Assembly (NCBI RefSeq): GCF_050589685.1 | Contig: NZ_JBNGOS010000002.1 | Location: forward strand, 1 to 64,000 | Origin: Saccharicrinis sp050589685 | GTDB taxonomy: Bacteria > Bacteroidota > Bacteroidia > Bacteroidales > Marinilabiliaceae | Direction: 5' to 3' | DNA: 64,000 nucleotides | Part shown: in pieces, positions 1 through 8,390 of the stretch | How positions within the stretch are numbered: position 1 is the stretch's first letter | How the letters are laid out: the number at the start of each line of letters is the position of its first letter | The notes under the pieces: generated by a model | Told to the model about the DNA's origin: nothing | Databases searched by the model: none | What the model saw: the letters and a program-made list of their open reading frames with translations, nothing else | Translations under genes and position numbers: made by a program

Positions 1-1098
1 ACATTGATCATGGGGATGCCCAAAGAGCATGATGAAAAGTTCTTGCCATGCAATACCTTTTTTAGATCCAGGCGCAGTTACCTGCAAAGCCTCCCTGATT
101 ATTTCCAGGCATTCTTTTTTCTTAGAAGAACTCAAAATACCGTAATGCCGTATTTTCATGAACCCCGAAGGCAGAACATGCATAGAAAACCTTCTGAGGA
201 ATTCCAGATATGAAAGATGCATAATGTCCACCTTTGAGGTTTTGTAATTCAGCCAAGAGAAACTAACGTTTTCATTATCCGTTTTTTTTATACGATGATT
301 GCTTATGGCAACCCTGTGGGTGTACCTTCCGAGATACTCAACAACCTGCTTGGCATTGTACATAGGTAACTTGGCATACACCACCCATTTGTTTTTGTAA
401 AAAGGATGAAGGTATTTACGTTCCGGATCAAAAGGGACATCTAAAGTAATATCACCCTTTCTGTGGAGTTCTATCAGGTAATCGCAGAACTTGCCCCTGA
501 AAACGCCGCTTAATGCTTTAACCGGATATAGGTACTTGCCGTTGCTTTTAGTGTTTTTCCATTTGTTGCCAGGGGTAAGCCCACCACCAGGCACGATACA
601 ATGTATATGGGGATGAAAAGCCAGGTTTTGCCCCCAGGTATGTAAAATAGCCACCATGCCTGTTTGCGCCCCTAGATGTTTATGGTCTGAGGCAAACTGT
701 TTGACCGTGTCCGATACTGCCCGAAACAAAATCTTGTACATTGATTTGGGGTGTGCGACAAATAAAGCATTGACCTGTTCGGGCAGCGTAAATACCACAT
801 GGTAATACTTTACGGGCAAAAGATCAGCCTCGCGGTCCAAGATCCAACGTTCTTTTTTAAGGCCGTTGCATTTGGGGCAATGCCTGTCCCTGCAGCTGTT
901 GTATGAAAATTGCTCATGCAAACAATCTGCGTTGTCGCATTTGTCCTTATGGTAACCTAATATGGCAGTACGACAGTTGGCCAGGTTCGTAAACACTTTT
1001 TTCTTATGGGCGTTCAAATAGCCAGATTCAATAAGAGGATGCTTATGTTTTCTGATAATATCACCAACCTCAAAGCCTGTTCGTGGAAGGCCCATCAT
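1..1098 (-). CDS. IS91-family Y2 rolling-circle transposase, C-terminus cut by window edge
   Basis: This reading frame is open from an ATG at 1098 to the left edge (366 codons seen). After a short leader it has a Cys-rich zinc ribbon typical of IS91 transposases (C-x4-C followed by C-x4-C-x2-C, residues about 38-63). The HUH region follows (FHPHIHCIVPGGG). The Y2 motif YLGRYTHRVAISNHR places two tyrosines at residues 255 and 259, one helical turn apart, as needed for nicking and strand transfer at oriIS. The start ATG overlaps the TGA of the upstream recombinase (ATGA), so translation is probably coupled. Family length is about 380-430 residues, so only the tail is missing. It appears intact as far as visible. 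Confidence 0.88.
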   Translation of the reverse strand, partial: MMGLPRTGFEVGDIIRKHKHPLIESGYLNAHKKKVFTNLANCRTAILGYHKDKCDNADCLHEQFSYNSCRDRHCPKCNGLKKERWILDREADLLPVKYYHVVFTLPEQVNALFVAHPKSMYKILFRAVSDTVKQFASDHKHLGAQTGMVAILHTWGQNLAFHPHIHCIVPGGGLTPGNKWKNTKSNGKYLYPVKALSGVFRGKFCDYLIELHRKGDITLDVPFDPERKYLHPFYKNKWVVYAKLPMYNAKQVVEYLGRYTHRVAISNHRIKKTDNENVSFSWLNYKTSKVDIMHLSYLEFLRRFSMHVLPSGFMKIRHYGILSSSKKKECLEIIREALQVTAPGSKKGIAWQELFIMLFGHPHDQC

Positions 1099-1919
1099 TG
1101 TAGCTTGTCCAATGGGGATTCTACCGACTCTAAACCCTGCTCCATATTGATCTGGAGGTATACCATGGTAGTTTGGATACTGTCATGCCCAAGAAGCTTT
1201 TGGATGGTGACAATATTAACATTCATGGCCAACAAATGCGAAGCAAAAGCGTGTCTAAGGGAATGAGGCGTTAGCTGTTTTGTAATGCCGGAACGGTCAA
1301 GGGCATATTCGAACCCCCATTTAACAGCAGATTCGCTATAAGGTTGCCCCTTAAACCTGCCGTTGAAAAGATATACTTGCGGATTGTACCTTTGCAGATA
1401 ACTTTTTATCTCTGGCACCAAAGATTTGGCCAAAATAGTATACCTATCTTTGTTACCCTTGCTGTCTTTAATGTAAAGACGATGGTTTTTAAAGTCGAGA
1501 TGTTCGATTTTCAGGTTGATCACTTCGTTTCGTCTGAGCCCGGCCGAATAGATCACCTTGAGCAGGAGCTTGTGCTTGGGACTTTGGGCTGCGTTAAAGA
1601 GCTGCAGTACCTCCCTTCCGGCAGGTATCTCTGGCAGGTATTTGGTGGCTTTAGGATAGGGGATGTCATCAATGATATCGATACGCTTGTAAATGCTTTT
1701 GTACATAAACCGCAAACCTTGCAGGTAGTTACGCACCGTGGATCGGCTCAGTTTCTTGTCGTTTTTTAGCCAGAACAGGAAATCATAGAGGTCGTTTTCC
1801 CCCAGCGCATCAGGGAGTTTACCGGAAAAAGAGCATAGCAGGCTGGTTGACCGTAGATAGTTATTGATGGAACTGTTTGAGAAGTGCTCGACTTCCATTC
1901 TCACATGCAATGCGTGCAA
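1095..1919 (-). CDS. Tyrosine recombinase/integrase associated with the IS91 element
   Basis: A 274-residue XerC/D-like phage-integrase family protein. The N-terminal part is a SAM-like core-binding domain (residues about 1-90). The C-terminal catalytic domain shows the full set of active-site positions: Arg in SAGLRRNEV, Lys in KDSKGNKDRYT, His-x-x-Arg in LTPHSLRHAFASH, His in LLGHDSIQTT and the nucleophile Tyr in VYLQI near residue 253. It is transcribed with and overlaps the transposase gene. It may resolve or assist transposition of the element; that role is inferred from its position, not shown by the sequence. Confidence 0.85.
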   Translation of the reverse strand: MHALHVRMEVEHFSNSSINNYLRSTSLLCSFSGKLPDALGENDLYDFLFWLKNDKKLSRSTVRNYLQGLRFMYKSIYKRIDIIDDIPYPKATKYLPEIPAGREVLQLFNAAQSPKHKLLLKVIYSAGLRRNEVINLKIEHLDFKNHRLYIKDSKGNKDRYTILAKSLVPEIKSYLQRYNPQVYLFNGRFKGQPYSESAVKWGFEYALDRSGITKQLTPHSLRHAFASHLLAMNVNIVTIQKLLGHDSIQTTMVYLQINMEQGLESVESPLDKLQ

Positions 1920-2011
1920 TAATGTTTCAACACTCTTTGGTGTTGCTGTACTTTTTTTTCATCTTTAAAATGTATTAAAATAGTTGAAAACCAAATGTAT
2001 GGTTTTTTAAC

Positions 2012-2050
2012 GAACTAAACCTCCATCTACCGACGAAGGAGGTTTAGTTC
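2012..2050. repeat. Terminal hairpin of the IS91-type element (probable terIS)
   Basis: A perfect inverted repeat: GAACTAAACCTCC (2012-2024), a 13-nt loop, then GGAGGTTTAGTTC (2038-2050). It sits between the upstream end of the recombinase gene and the point where lyase coding sequence starts. IS91 ends carry such palindromes. No U-tract follows, so a plain transcription terminator is less likely. Confidence 0.65.
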
Positions 2051-3812
2051 AACAGGTGTTATGGTTCATGAAGGCAATTTCTTTTTGCATCTGGCAGCAG
2101 CGTGCGACATTATCTACAGTGAACTTTCGGAAACGGAACATAAAAACATTGTAGATATCTTCCGTCATTACCTGAAACAAAATCGCCATCATATGACTTC
2201 CATTGGTATTATGAACCATCAGGGCAGTGCCAATGCAGGGGCTATTTTGGTGGCTATCTACTTGCAGGATTTGGCCGAGGTGGAGCATCTGACCTATGCT
2301 GATGGTGGTATGGCCGATCAAATAGGCAAAGGAGTAATGGCTGATGGTTGGTGGTTCGAAAGTACGGTAAATTACTGTTACCTGGTAGCACAACGTTATT
2401 GTTTGGTTGCCCAGGCTTTTGAAAATTACGGCTGGGACTTGTATCACAAACGCTTTCCGGCGAAATATAAAAGCAAGGATTTTGAAAATGCCAAGGAAGG
2501 TTTCACGGGCATGAAATTCGATAATTGGGGACCTGCCGGGAAAAGTACGAGAGGTTTAGAAGATATGGTAAGTCCTTACGTCCCGTTTATGGATGAAAAT
2601 GCAGCCGTGGTTTCAAGCAACGATTCGCAGGCAACATACCCCGACCCATTCTATGAACTGTCTTATCGTGAATATGGTATGGAAGAATTGGCATGGGTGT
2701 TGGGTAAAACAAATCGTAGTTCATGGGTTTCTTTAATGTATGGAGTTACCGAATTGCCTGATGTAAAAGATCCACGTACAGAATCAGCTTTCGCGCCAAA
2801 TGTAGGTATTTCAGCTCTTCGATCGCAAAAAGAAGGGCAAAATGGAGAGGAGCAGATTCAGGCTTATTTTAAATATGGTACGCATGGAGGCTGGCACGGA
2901 CAGTTCGATAGAACAGGAATGCTGGCCTTAGATCGTTATGGATACAAATACTTTGGTACCGAAATGGCCTGGTTTGGATATGGTAAACCAGGATATAAAG
3001 AATGTGTGCAAACATCCTTAACTCATAATATGGTGGTGGTCGATGAATTGCAGCAGGAAGCCCTTCCGTCAGAGCAACTCCTGTTTTATGCCGGAGATAA
3101 GATGCAAGTGAGCGTTACGCAAACTATCGCCCGTTGGCGAAAGATTCCGACATTTAACATTGAGAAGTTTCCGCCATGGGATGATAAAGAATTTGACCCG
3201 GAATTTAAGCCAGTCCTTCAACGTCGGTTAGCTGTTGTTACCGACGATTATGTGGTTTTGGCCGATTATATGAAAGCACCCCAAAAACACACTTACGATT
3301 GGATGCTCCATCCAGTTGGGTTTAAAAATATAGAAGGGGCTAAAAAGCATGGTGAAGTGTTGGATACGGTAAACACAGACTATGAATCCCCATACAAATA
3401 TTTTACGCAAGGACAGTGGTATTTGACCAACAAGGGCAGCAAGGTTGAATTTGATGATGGAGGAGCAAAGCTGGATGTTCATCACATATGGCCGCGAAAA
3501 GCGGAGTTGCTAATCGCTAAATATCCTAACGGAGGCAAACAAAAGTGGGTGAAAAACAACCCTAATCGCAAAGCCATAGCTATTAGGGTAAATCAAAAAG
3601 AAGCCGTTTACCTAACTGTTCTGGAGCCATATAAAGGAGAATCAGCTATCGAAAAAATAGAATCAAAATCTTCAGAAGAACTTACTGTTTATTTAAAAGA
3701 CGGTAGGAAGCAAACCTTGATCATATCAAACCTGAAAGGAAACGGAAGTGATATTAAAGTTAAGCTGGGTGAAGCTTTTGGTAGTTCTGTTATCATAGAG
3801 AAAACAAATTAG
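2051..3812 (+). pseudogene. 5'-truncated heparinase II/III-type polysaccharide lyase
   Basis: The frame is open from the IS boundary and encodes about 587 residues resembling the second half of the alpha/alpha-toroid and the C-terminal beta-sheet domain of heparinase II/III-like lyases. Recognisable pieces are HEGNFFLHLA, YADGGMADQIGKGVMADGWW, a GTHGGWHGQFDR segment and SLTHNMVVVDE, which match the conserved toroid, His-rich and HN regions. Family members are about 750-950 residues with a signal peptide. Here the N-terminal part, the signal peptide and the native start are missing, exactly where the IS91 hairpin ends. The ATG at 2061 is internal. A secreted lyase without its export signal is very probably non-functional. 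The exact PL family cannot be assigned by eye. Confidence 0.8.
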
Positions 3813-4038
3813 GCATGAGTGTCTGATGGTATATTTATATATTAAAACGAATTTGGGGTTGTTCCAAAAGTTGAAATTTTTCAATGCCAATTAGAAAATC
3901 GTAAGTAAAGTGCAAATGGCTCTTCCGTCTGCTCCTGAACGCAAGAGCCTGTCCCAAACTCGTATTCAGGAGGAAGTTCCACGCTAAAGGTTTGGAGATG
4001 GGGATTAACCAGGAGTGCAACAAATCCATTTGTTTTTT

Positions 4039-4151
4039 ACCACAAAGGCACAAAGGCACAAAGGTCACTAATTTACTTTAAACTATATGCCAGAACCTAA
4101 CTATATAATAAAAAATATTCGTGAACCTACTGTGCTCGGTGCCTTGGAGGT
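4039..4151. repeat. Imperfect inverted repeat with an internal 8-bp tandem repeat
   Basis: The left arm contains three tandem copies of ACAAAGGC/T (4042-4065) preceded by ACC. The right arm GTGCTCGGTGCCTTGGAGGT (4132-4151) reads on the other strand as ACCTCCAAGGCACCGAGCAC, an imperfect copy of the left arm. The two enclose about 70 bp of AT-rich DNA. It could be a small non-autonomous element or a degenerate repeat. The rest of 3813-4203 holds no gene I can support. Confidence 0.4.
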
Positions 4152-4203
4152 TCTCTATTTGAGAAGCTTCATATATCGTTTATATTGAAAGGTACTAAGA
4201 TGT

Positions 4204-4268
4204 GCAACAAGTTTAATATTCTTTGGGATGTGTATTATATTGATGGTCCATATATTACATTACTTTAG
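4204..4268 (+). promoter_or_regulatory. Third copy of a conserved promoter motif, upstream of a decayed gene
   Basis: GCAAC at 4204-4208, then after 3 nt a block (4212-4231) matching 15 of 20 positions of the block found at 55034 and 58861, with the core TATTCTTTG kept. Exactly 49 bp after the block start lies TACTTTAG (4261-4268), in the position of TATCTTAG in the other two copies. The geometry is identical at all three loci. It would drive rightward transcription into the frameshifted relic at 4474-4835. Confidence 0.5.
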
Positions 4269-4473
4269 TCTTTAGCAATAAAGTTATAAATAAAAGCCAT
4301 GATAATTTTATTAAAAGATCAATGTCAAGTGCTATACTGCATTCCAATAAACTTTTCCTACTTTGAATTGCCCTGTTTTTTGTCCATTCAGCGTTCTCTT
4401 GGTTAAAGTTAATTCTCTGGCAGAATTTTTTACCATGCGTGGATGAGGACAATGTGGATGGGGTATTAATTAC

Positions 4474-4835
4474 AGGAATAGTCGCGAATTTATATCTCGT
4501 TATTCAGAAAAAAAACTACGCTTGATTATGCTTGTAGGTGTAGAAAAAGAATTTTTTCAGAATCTGGATTTTATTGGAGAGTATAGCTAAATTGAAAGTG
4601 AAAATATGGATTGGAAAACACCATGGCTCTGATGTGTTAAGTGAGAATTGTTCACAGAAGGAGAAGCCATTAAGCAATTTGCGAACCAAGAAGTCATTCG
4701 TTATGGTTCTGGAGGATGGAAGGTGCCGAAGGCGCGGTTTCTCTTTTGTTAAGAGGGACAAAAAAAGAAATAGATAGAGCATTGGCTGTAGTTGAAAATG
4801 TTCATGGAGCGCCGAGCTTTATCAAAATTTTGTAG
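4474..4835 (+). pseudogene. Frameshifted, stop-ridden coding relic of unknown identity
   Basis: One frame from 4474 reads RNSREFISRYSEKKLRL... and, after several stops, EAIKQFANQEVIRYGSGGW and KVPKARFLF. Coding-like sequence then continues one frame over as LLRGTKKEIDRALAVVENV and HGAPSFIKIL, ending at TAG 4833-4835. The amphipathic, protein-like composition on both sides of the frame change suggests an inactivated gene, but I do not recognise the family. It lies between the motif at 4204 and the operator/promoter of the first GH3 gene. Short open frames in this interval are not credible genes. Confidence 0.4.
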
Positions 4836-4883
4836 GTGATTTTTTTAATAGAAATGGCTAAAATTAATGTATTGAATCATATG

Positions 4884-4938
4884 TCCATGCCTGCGGGTAT
4901 AAAATCCATGCCTAAGCACCGCATAGCTTATAACTTTG
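4884..4938 (+). promoter_or_regulatory. Candidate HTCS operator and promoter of the first GH3 gene
   Basis: Two identical half-sites TCCATGCCT at 4884-4892 and 4905-4913, 21 bp apart. A Bacteroidota -7 element TAACTTTG is at 4931-4938, 26 bp after the start of the second half-site. The second half-site overlaps where the -33 box should be, as expected for an activator-dependent promoter. The same 21/26 geometry recurs before susC, the 21228 gene and the 44418 gene. This is the best-matching copy of the four. Confidence 0.65.
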
Positions 4939-5004
4939 ATTTTTATTATTGTAATGTATATACACGCGAAGAGTAAGGCTTTGATTATTATTAAACAAAA
5001 TACT

Positions 5005-7437
5005 ATGAATCTATCTGGAATAAAATTTTACAAGTTGTTTTTACCTACTTTATGTCTAGTACTATTGACATCCGCTGGCGTAAAAAAAGATAAACAGAAA
5101 ATCTATCATAAAGGGTGGATTGACTTTAATAAAAATGGGGTAAAAGATATTTTTGAAGATCCTACGCAAAATATCGACGACAGGGTAACGGATCTTTTAT
5201 CGCAGATGACCATGGAGGAGAAAACCTGCCAGATGGCTACGCTTTATGGTTTTTCAAGAGTGTTGGAAGATGAATTGCCCAACGAAAAATGGAAAAGCCG
5301 CGTGTGGAAAGATGGTATTGCTAATATTGATGAACATTTGAATACCATTCAAAATCGGGCTTATACCCATACCGAGCATGCTTATCCTTTTAGCAATCAT
5401 GCAGAGGCTATAAATATTATACAAAAATGGTTTATTGAAGAAACCAGAATGGGTATTCCAGTTGATTTTACCAACGAAGGCGTGCATGGTTTGTGTCATA
5501 AAAAAGCCACTCCTCTTCCTGCTCCAATTGGTATAGGTTCAACGTGGAATAAAGATTTGGTTTATAAAGCAGGACAGATGGTTGGCCGTGAAGCTAAGGT
5601 TTTAGGGTATACCAATATTTATGCACCCATACTGGATGTTGCTCGCGATCCTCGATGGGGGAGAGTAATAGAATGCTATGGAGAAGATCCTTTTCATATT
5701 GCAGAGTTGGGGGTTCAGATGACACAAGGGGTTCAATCAGCTGGTGTAGCTGCTACGATAAAGCATTTTGCTGTTTATAGTGTACCTAAAGGAGCTCGTG
5801 ATGGAGAGGCTAGAACTGATCCACATGTGGCACCACGCGAAATGCACCAACTATATCTTTATCCTTTTAAAAAGGTGATACAAGAGGCTAAGCCAATGGG
5901 TGTAATGAGTAGTTATAACGATTATGATGGAGAACCTGTAACGGGAAGTTATTATTTTTTAACTGAGTTATTACGTCAACAAATGGGCTTTGATGGTTAT
6001 GTGGTCTCGGATAGCGAGGCGGTAGAGTATCTTTCTGATAAGCACAATGTAGCCGAAGATTATAAAGAAGCAGTTCGACAAGTGGTGGAAGCGGGCTTAA
6101 ATGTGCGAACAACTTTTAGAACTCCCGAAACCTTTATTGAACCTTTAAGAGAGATTATTAAAGAGGGAAAAGTTTCGATGCAGACGATTGATGCGCGTGT
6201 TGCTGACGTGCTAAAAGTGAAAATGCGACTGGGATTATTCGACAGTCCTATTATTAAAGATACAGAACTTGCCAATAAAGTGGTTCATACCGATGAAAAC
6301 GAAGAAATCTCAAGGCAGATTACACGTGAGTCGATGGTCTTGTTGAAGAATGAGAATAATCTGCTCCCATTGGATATTAATCAATTGCAAAATGTATTAG
6401 TAACGGGGCCGTTGGCGGATGAAACAAGCTATACCTTTAGTCGATATGGTCCTGCAGCAAATGCTTCAGTCTCGGTATATCAGGGTATTAAAAAATACGG
6501 AGCAGAAAAGCTTAATGTCAACTACGTAAAGGGCTGTGAGGTGATAGATGCCAGCTGGCCCGAAAGTGAATTGATGGATGTTGCGCTAACAAGCGAGGAG
6601 CAAGCTGGTATTGACGAAGCTGTTGAACAGGCTAAAAAATCAGATATTATCATTGCAGTTGTTGGAGAAGATGAAAAAAGAGTAGGTGAAAGCAAGTCTC
6701 GTACTAGTTTGCAACTGCCAGGCAGACAATTGCAACTGGTGAAAGCACTTTATGCCACCGGAAAACCTGTAGTATTGGTGTTAATTAACGGGCAGCCGCT
6801 TACCATTAATTGGGAGAATAAATACATTCCTGCCATATTAGAAGCTTGGTTTCCTGGTACTTCTTCAGGAGATATTATTGCAGAAACCTTGTTTGGAGAT
6901 AATAATCCGGGAGGTAAATTGTCCGTTACATTTCCAAAATCAACAGGACAAATACCTTTAAATTTCCCATTTAAAAGAGGCTCTCATGGTGGTCAGATTG
7001 AAAATGTTGGAAACGGTTATGGAACAACACGTGTTACGGAACCTTTATATCCTTTTGGATACGGATTAAGTTATACAACCTTTGAGTATGCCGATTTAAA
7101 GATTGATCCAACAAGCTCACTTTTCCAGTCCGATATTCATGTTTCCTTCAAAGTAACGAATACAGGAGAACGTGAAGGGGATGAAGTTGTACAATTGTAT
7201 CTTGAAGATGTGGTTAGTAGTGTAACAACATACGAAACTCAACTCAGAGGATTTGAACGTGTACATTTATTGCCAGGCGAAACAAAGACTGTTGAAATTA
7301 CATTACACCCTGAGGATTTGCAATTGTTGGATAAGAATATGAACTGGACCGTTGAATCAGGTATGTTTAACATAAAGGTAGGTAGTTCATCTACTGATAT
7401 AAAACTAAACGGAAGTTTTGAAATATTGAGCTATTAG
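5005..7437 (+). CDS. Glycoside hydrolase family 3 beta-glycosidase (paralogue 1)
   Basis: A secreted 810-residue GH3 exo-glycosidase that removes terminal beta-linked sugars (glucose or xylose types are common; specificity not readable). The start at 5005 is chosen because the paralogue at 18576 begins with an equivalent signal peptide; upstream in-frame codons cross the promoter. After the signal peptide comes an EF-hand-like segment DFNKNGVKDIFEDP, then the (beta/alpha)8 domain with nucleophile Asp336 in GYVVSDSEAV. The alpha/beta sandwich domain has the acid/base region GESKSRTSLQLPG, and a fibronectin III-like C-terminal domain ends the protein. It forms its own transcription unit behind the direct-repeat operator. 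It is closely related to the GH3 at 18576 and to the relic at 16826, so the locus amplified this gene. Confidence 0.93.
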   Translation: MNLSGIKFYKLFLPTLCLVLLTSAGVKKDKQKIYHKGWIDFNKNGVKDIFEDPTQNIDDRVTDLLSQMTMEEKTCQMATLYGFSRVLEDELPNEKWKSRVWKDGIANIDEHLNTIQNRAYTHTEHAYPFSNHAEAINIIQKWFIEETRMGIPVDFTNEGVHGLCHKKATPLPAPIGIGSTWNKDLVYKAGQMVGREAKVLGYTNIYAPILDVARDPRWGRVIECYGEDPFHIAELGVQMTQGVQSAGVAATIKHFAVYSVPKGARDGEARTDPHVAPREMHQLYLYPFKKVIQEAKPMGVMSSYNDYDGEPVTGSYYFLTELLRQQMGFDGYVVSDSEAVEYLSDKHNVAEDYKEAVRQVVEAGLNVRTTFRTPETFIEPLREIIKEGKVSMQTIDARVADVLKVKMRLGLFDSPIIKDTELANKVVHTDENEEISRQITRESMVLLKNENNLLPLDINQLQNVLVTGPLADETSYTFSRYGPAANASVSVYQGIKKYGAEKLNVNYVKGCEVIDASWPESELMDVALTSEEQAGIDEAVEQAKKSDIIIAVVGEDEKRVGESKSRTSLQLPGRQLQLVKALYATGKPVVLVLINGQPLTINWENKYIPAILEAWFPGTSSGDIIAETLFGDNNPGGKLSVTFPKSTGQIPLNFPFKRGSHGGQIENVGNGYGTTRVTEPLYPFGYGLSYTTFEYADLKIDPTSSLFQSDIHVSFKVTNTGEREGDEVVQLYLEDVVSSVTTYETQLRGFERVHLLPGETKTVEITLHPEDLQLLDKNMNWTVESGMFNIKVGSSSTDIKLNGSFEILSY

Positions 7438-7688
7438 CTTGTGTTAGGTTTTTAGGGCAACTATTGATAAAGCCATAAAAAGAAACGGGATAGGCTCCCA
7501 AATATAAGTTAGGGACAGGTTATCAAAGATAATTTTTGTCGACTTCAACTATGCGAAGTTTCAAGTTAGGCTCCGACCTCAGTACAAAGCTTGGGACCCA
7601 CTGCAAGGGTGTAGGAAAGATAAATTTAGAACCAAAGTTGTAAATCTTTGAATTTTTCCCGGAGCGTTGCATTATTGGGTAAGTAAGT

Positions 7689-7770
7689 GGTGCAGTCGGC
7701 GGGCTTTTTTGTTTACCTGTCTGCTGCCAACAGGCAGGCTTTTTTTGCCTGCAGAAAAAAAGTAAAAGCA
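7689..7770. repeat. Intergenic palindromic repeat, copy 1 (with nested hairpins)
   Basis: It shares GGTGCAGTCGGCGGGCTT, then TTTGTTTAC and a closing AAAGTAAAAGC with the copy at 27366; the copy at 48672 is more diverged. Here the interior is replaced by nested hairpins: CCTGTCTG pairs with CAGGCAGG, and GCAGGC pairs with GCCTGC across a T7 run. The surrounding gap 7438-8390 otherwise holds two more inverted repeats and no gene I can support. Confidence 0.6.
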
Positions 7771-7903
7771 CCTCCGGCTATACAATGTCATTAAGTTAAG
7801 ATTTAAGAATGATTTTGGAGCTGTAAATAAGAGCAGGGTTGACCAGAGCAATAGACCGAGCCCGAGTTAGCGAGAGGTCTTCGAGGATGCACTTGAGAGC
7901 CTG

Positions 7904-7922
7904 TTCCGAACTTGATTCGGAA
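7904..7922. repeat. Short inverted repeat TTCCGAA-N5-TTCGGAA
   Basis: A perfect 7-bp stem with a 5-nt loop (CTTGA) inside the long gap after the first GH3 gene. The preceding bases GAGCCTGTTCC resemble GAGCCTGTCCC at about 3948, suggesting a second dispersed repeat family. Confidence 0.45.
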
Positions 7923-7990
7923 TGGATGTGTGACGGCAGGAATTGAAGGCCGGTGCGGGAGGAAGGATTCTATTGGTCTAGACTTTTTAG

Positions 7991-8021
7991 CTTACTTTTT
8001 TTGGCAATGAAAAAAAGTAAG
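7991..8021. repeat. Palindrome CTTACTTTTTT / AAAAAAGTAAG
   Basis: A perfect 11-bp inverted repeat with a 9-nt loop. It resembles the TTTACTTT...AAAGTAAA palindromic core of the repeats at 7689, 27366 and 48672 but lacks their GGTGCAGTCGGCGGG flank. It may be a solo core or a bidirectional terminator. Confidence 0.45.
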
Positions 8022-8390
8022 TAGGTTTGGGACGACGTCACGATATTAAGAAATTAACTTTGTGAATTTCCTAATTATAATGACAGTGCTCTGGCTAGAG
8101 GAGAGCATAGATGTTTCAACTGAGTGAAAATGTTTCATGTTGAAGATTGTTAACTTGTACGACATAGGCTTTGTGCGAAAAACATGCTCCGCAGACTTGC
8201 AGAGGTATTTTTGTATGGAGATAAACATAGATAGCTATATGTTGAAAAATTAATTTCATTAGGCTGGGCCTGCTATGATTTAGCCCATGGCATAACTTCG
8301 TGTTACCTTGGGTTTTATTTTTTAACTCAAACAATATTTATTTTATGCACGACATTGGCTTCGTCATTTCAAATTTATAAATTAAAATCA

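Larger units (their letters stand above)
1..2050 (-). mobile_element. IS91-family insertion element with accessory tyrosine recombinase (left part outside window)
   Basis: The element consists of a rolling-circle (IS91-type) transposase gene and, upstream of it, a tyrosine recombinase gene, both on the minus strand and overlapping by ATGA. It ends at a perfect 13-bp hairpin at 2012-2050, directly against a lyase gene that has lost its 5' portion. Some IS91 members are known to carry such an integrase-like gene. By the IS91/ISCR model the end upstream of the genes is the terIS side and the oriIS end lies beyond position 1, so the far end and its target tetranucleotide cannot be seen. The exact boundary at 2050 is inferred from the hairpin and from where lyase-like coding resumes. 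Confidence 0.75.

Noticed and set aside
1344..1769. 141-codon plus-strand open frame
   Set aside because: Exact shadow of the tyrosine recombinase gene on the other strand.
2049..2447. 132-codon minus-strand open frame
   Set aside because: Antisense to the truncated lyase, whose conserved motifs fix the coding strand.
4247..4255. TCCATATAT as a further HTCS half-site
   Set aside because: No second half-site at 21 bp and no -7 box at the required distance; it falls inside the other promoter motif.
4936..5004. Upstream extension of the first GH3 to a start at 4936
   Set aside because: It would overlap the -7 box and precede a well-formed signal peptide; the paralogue at 18576 starts at the equivalent of 5005.
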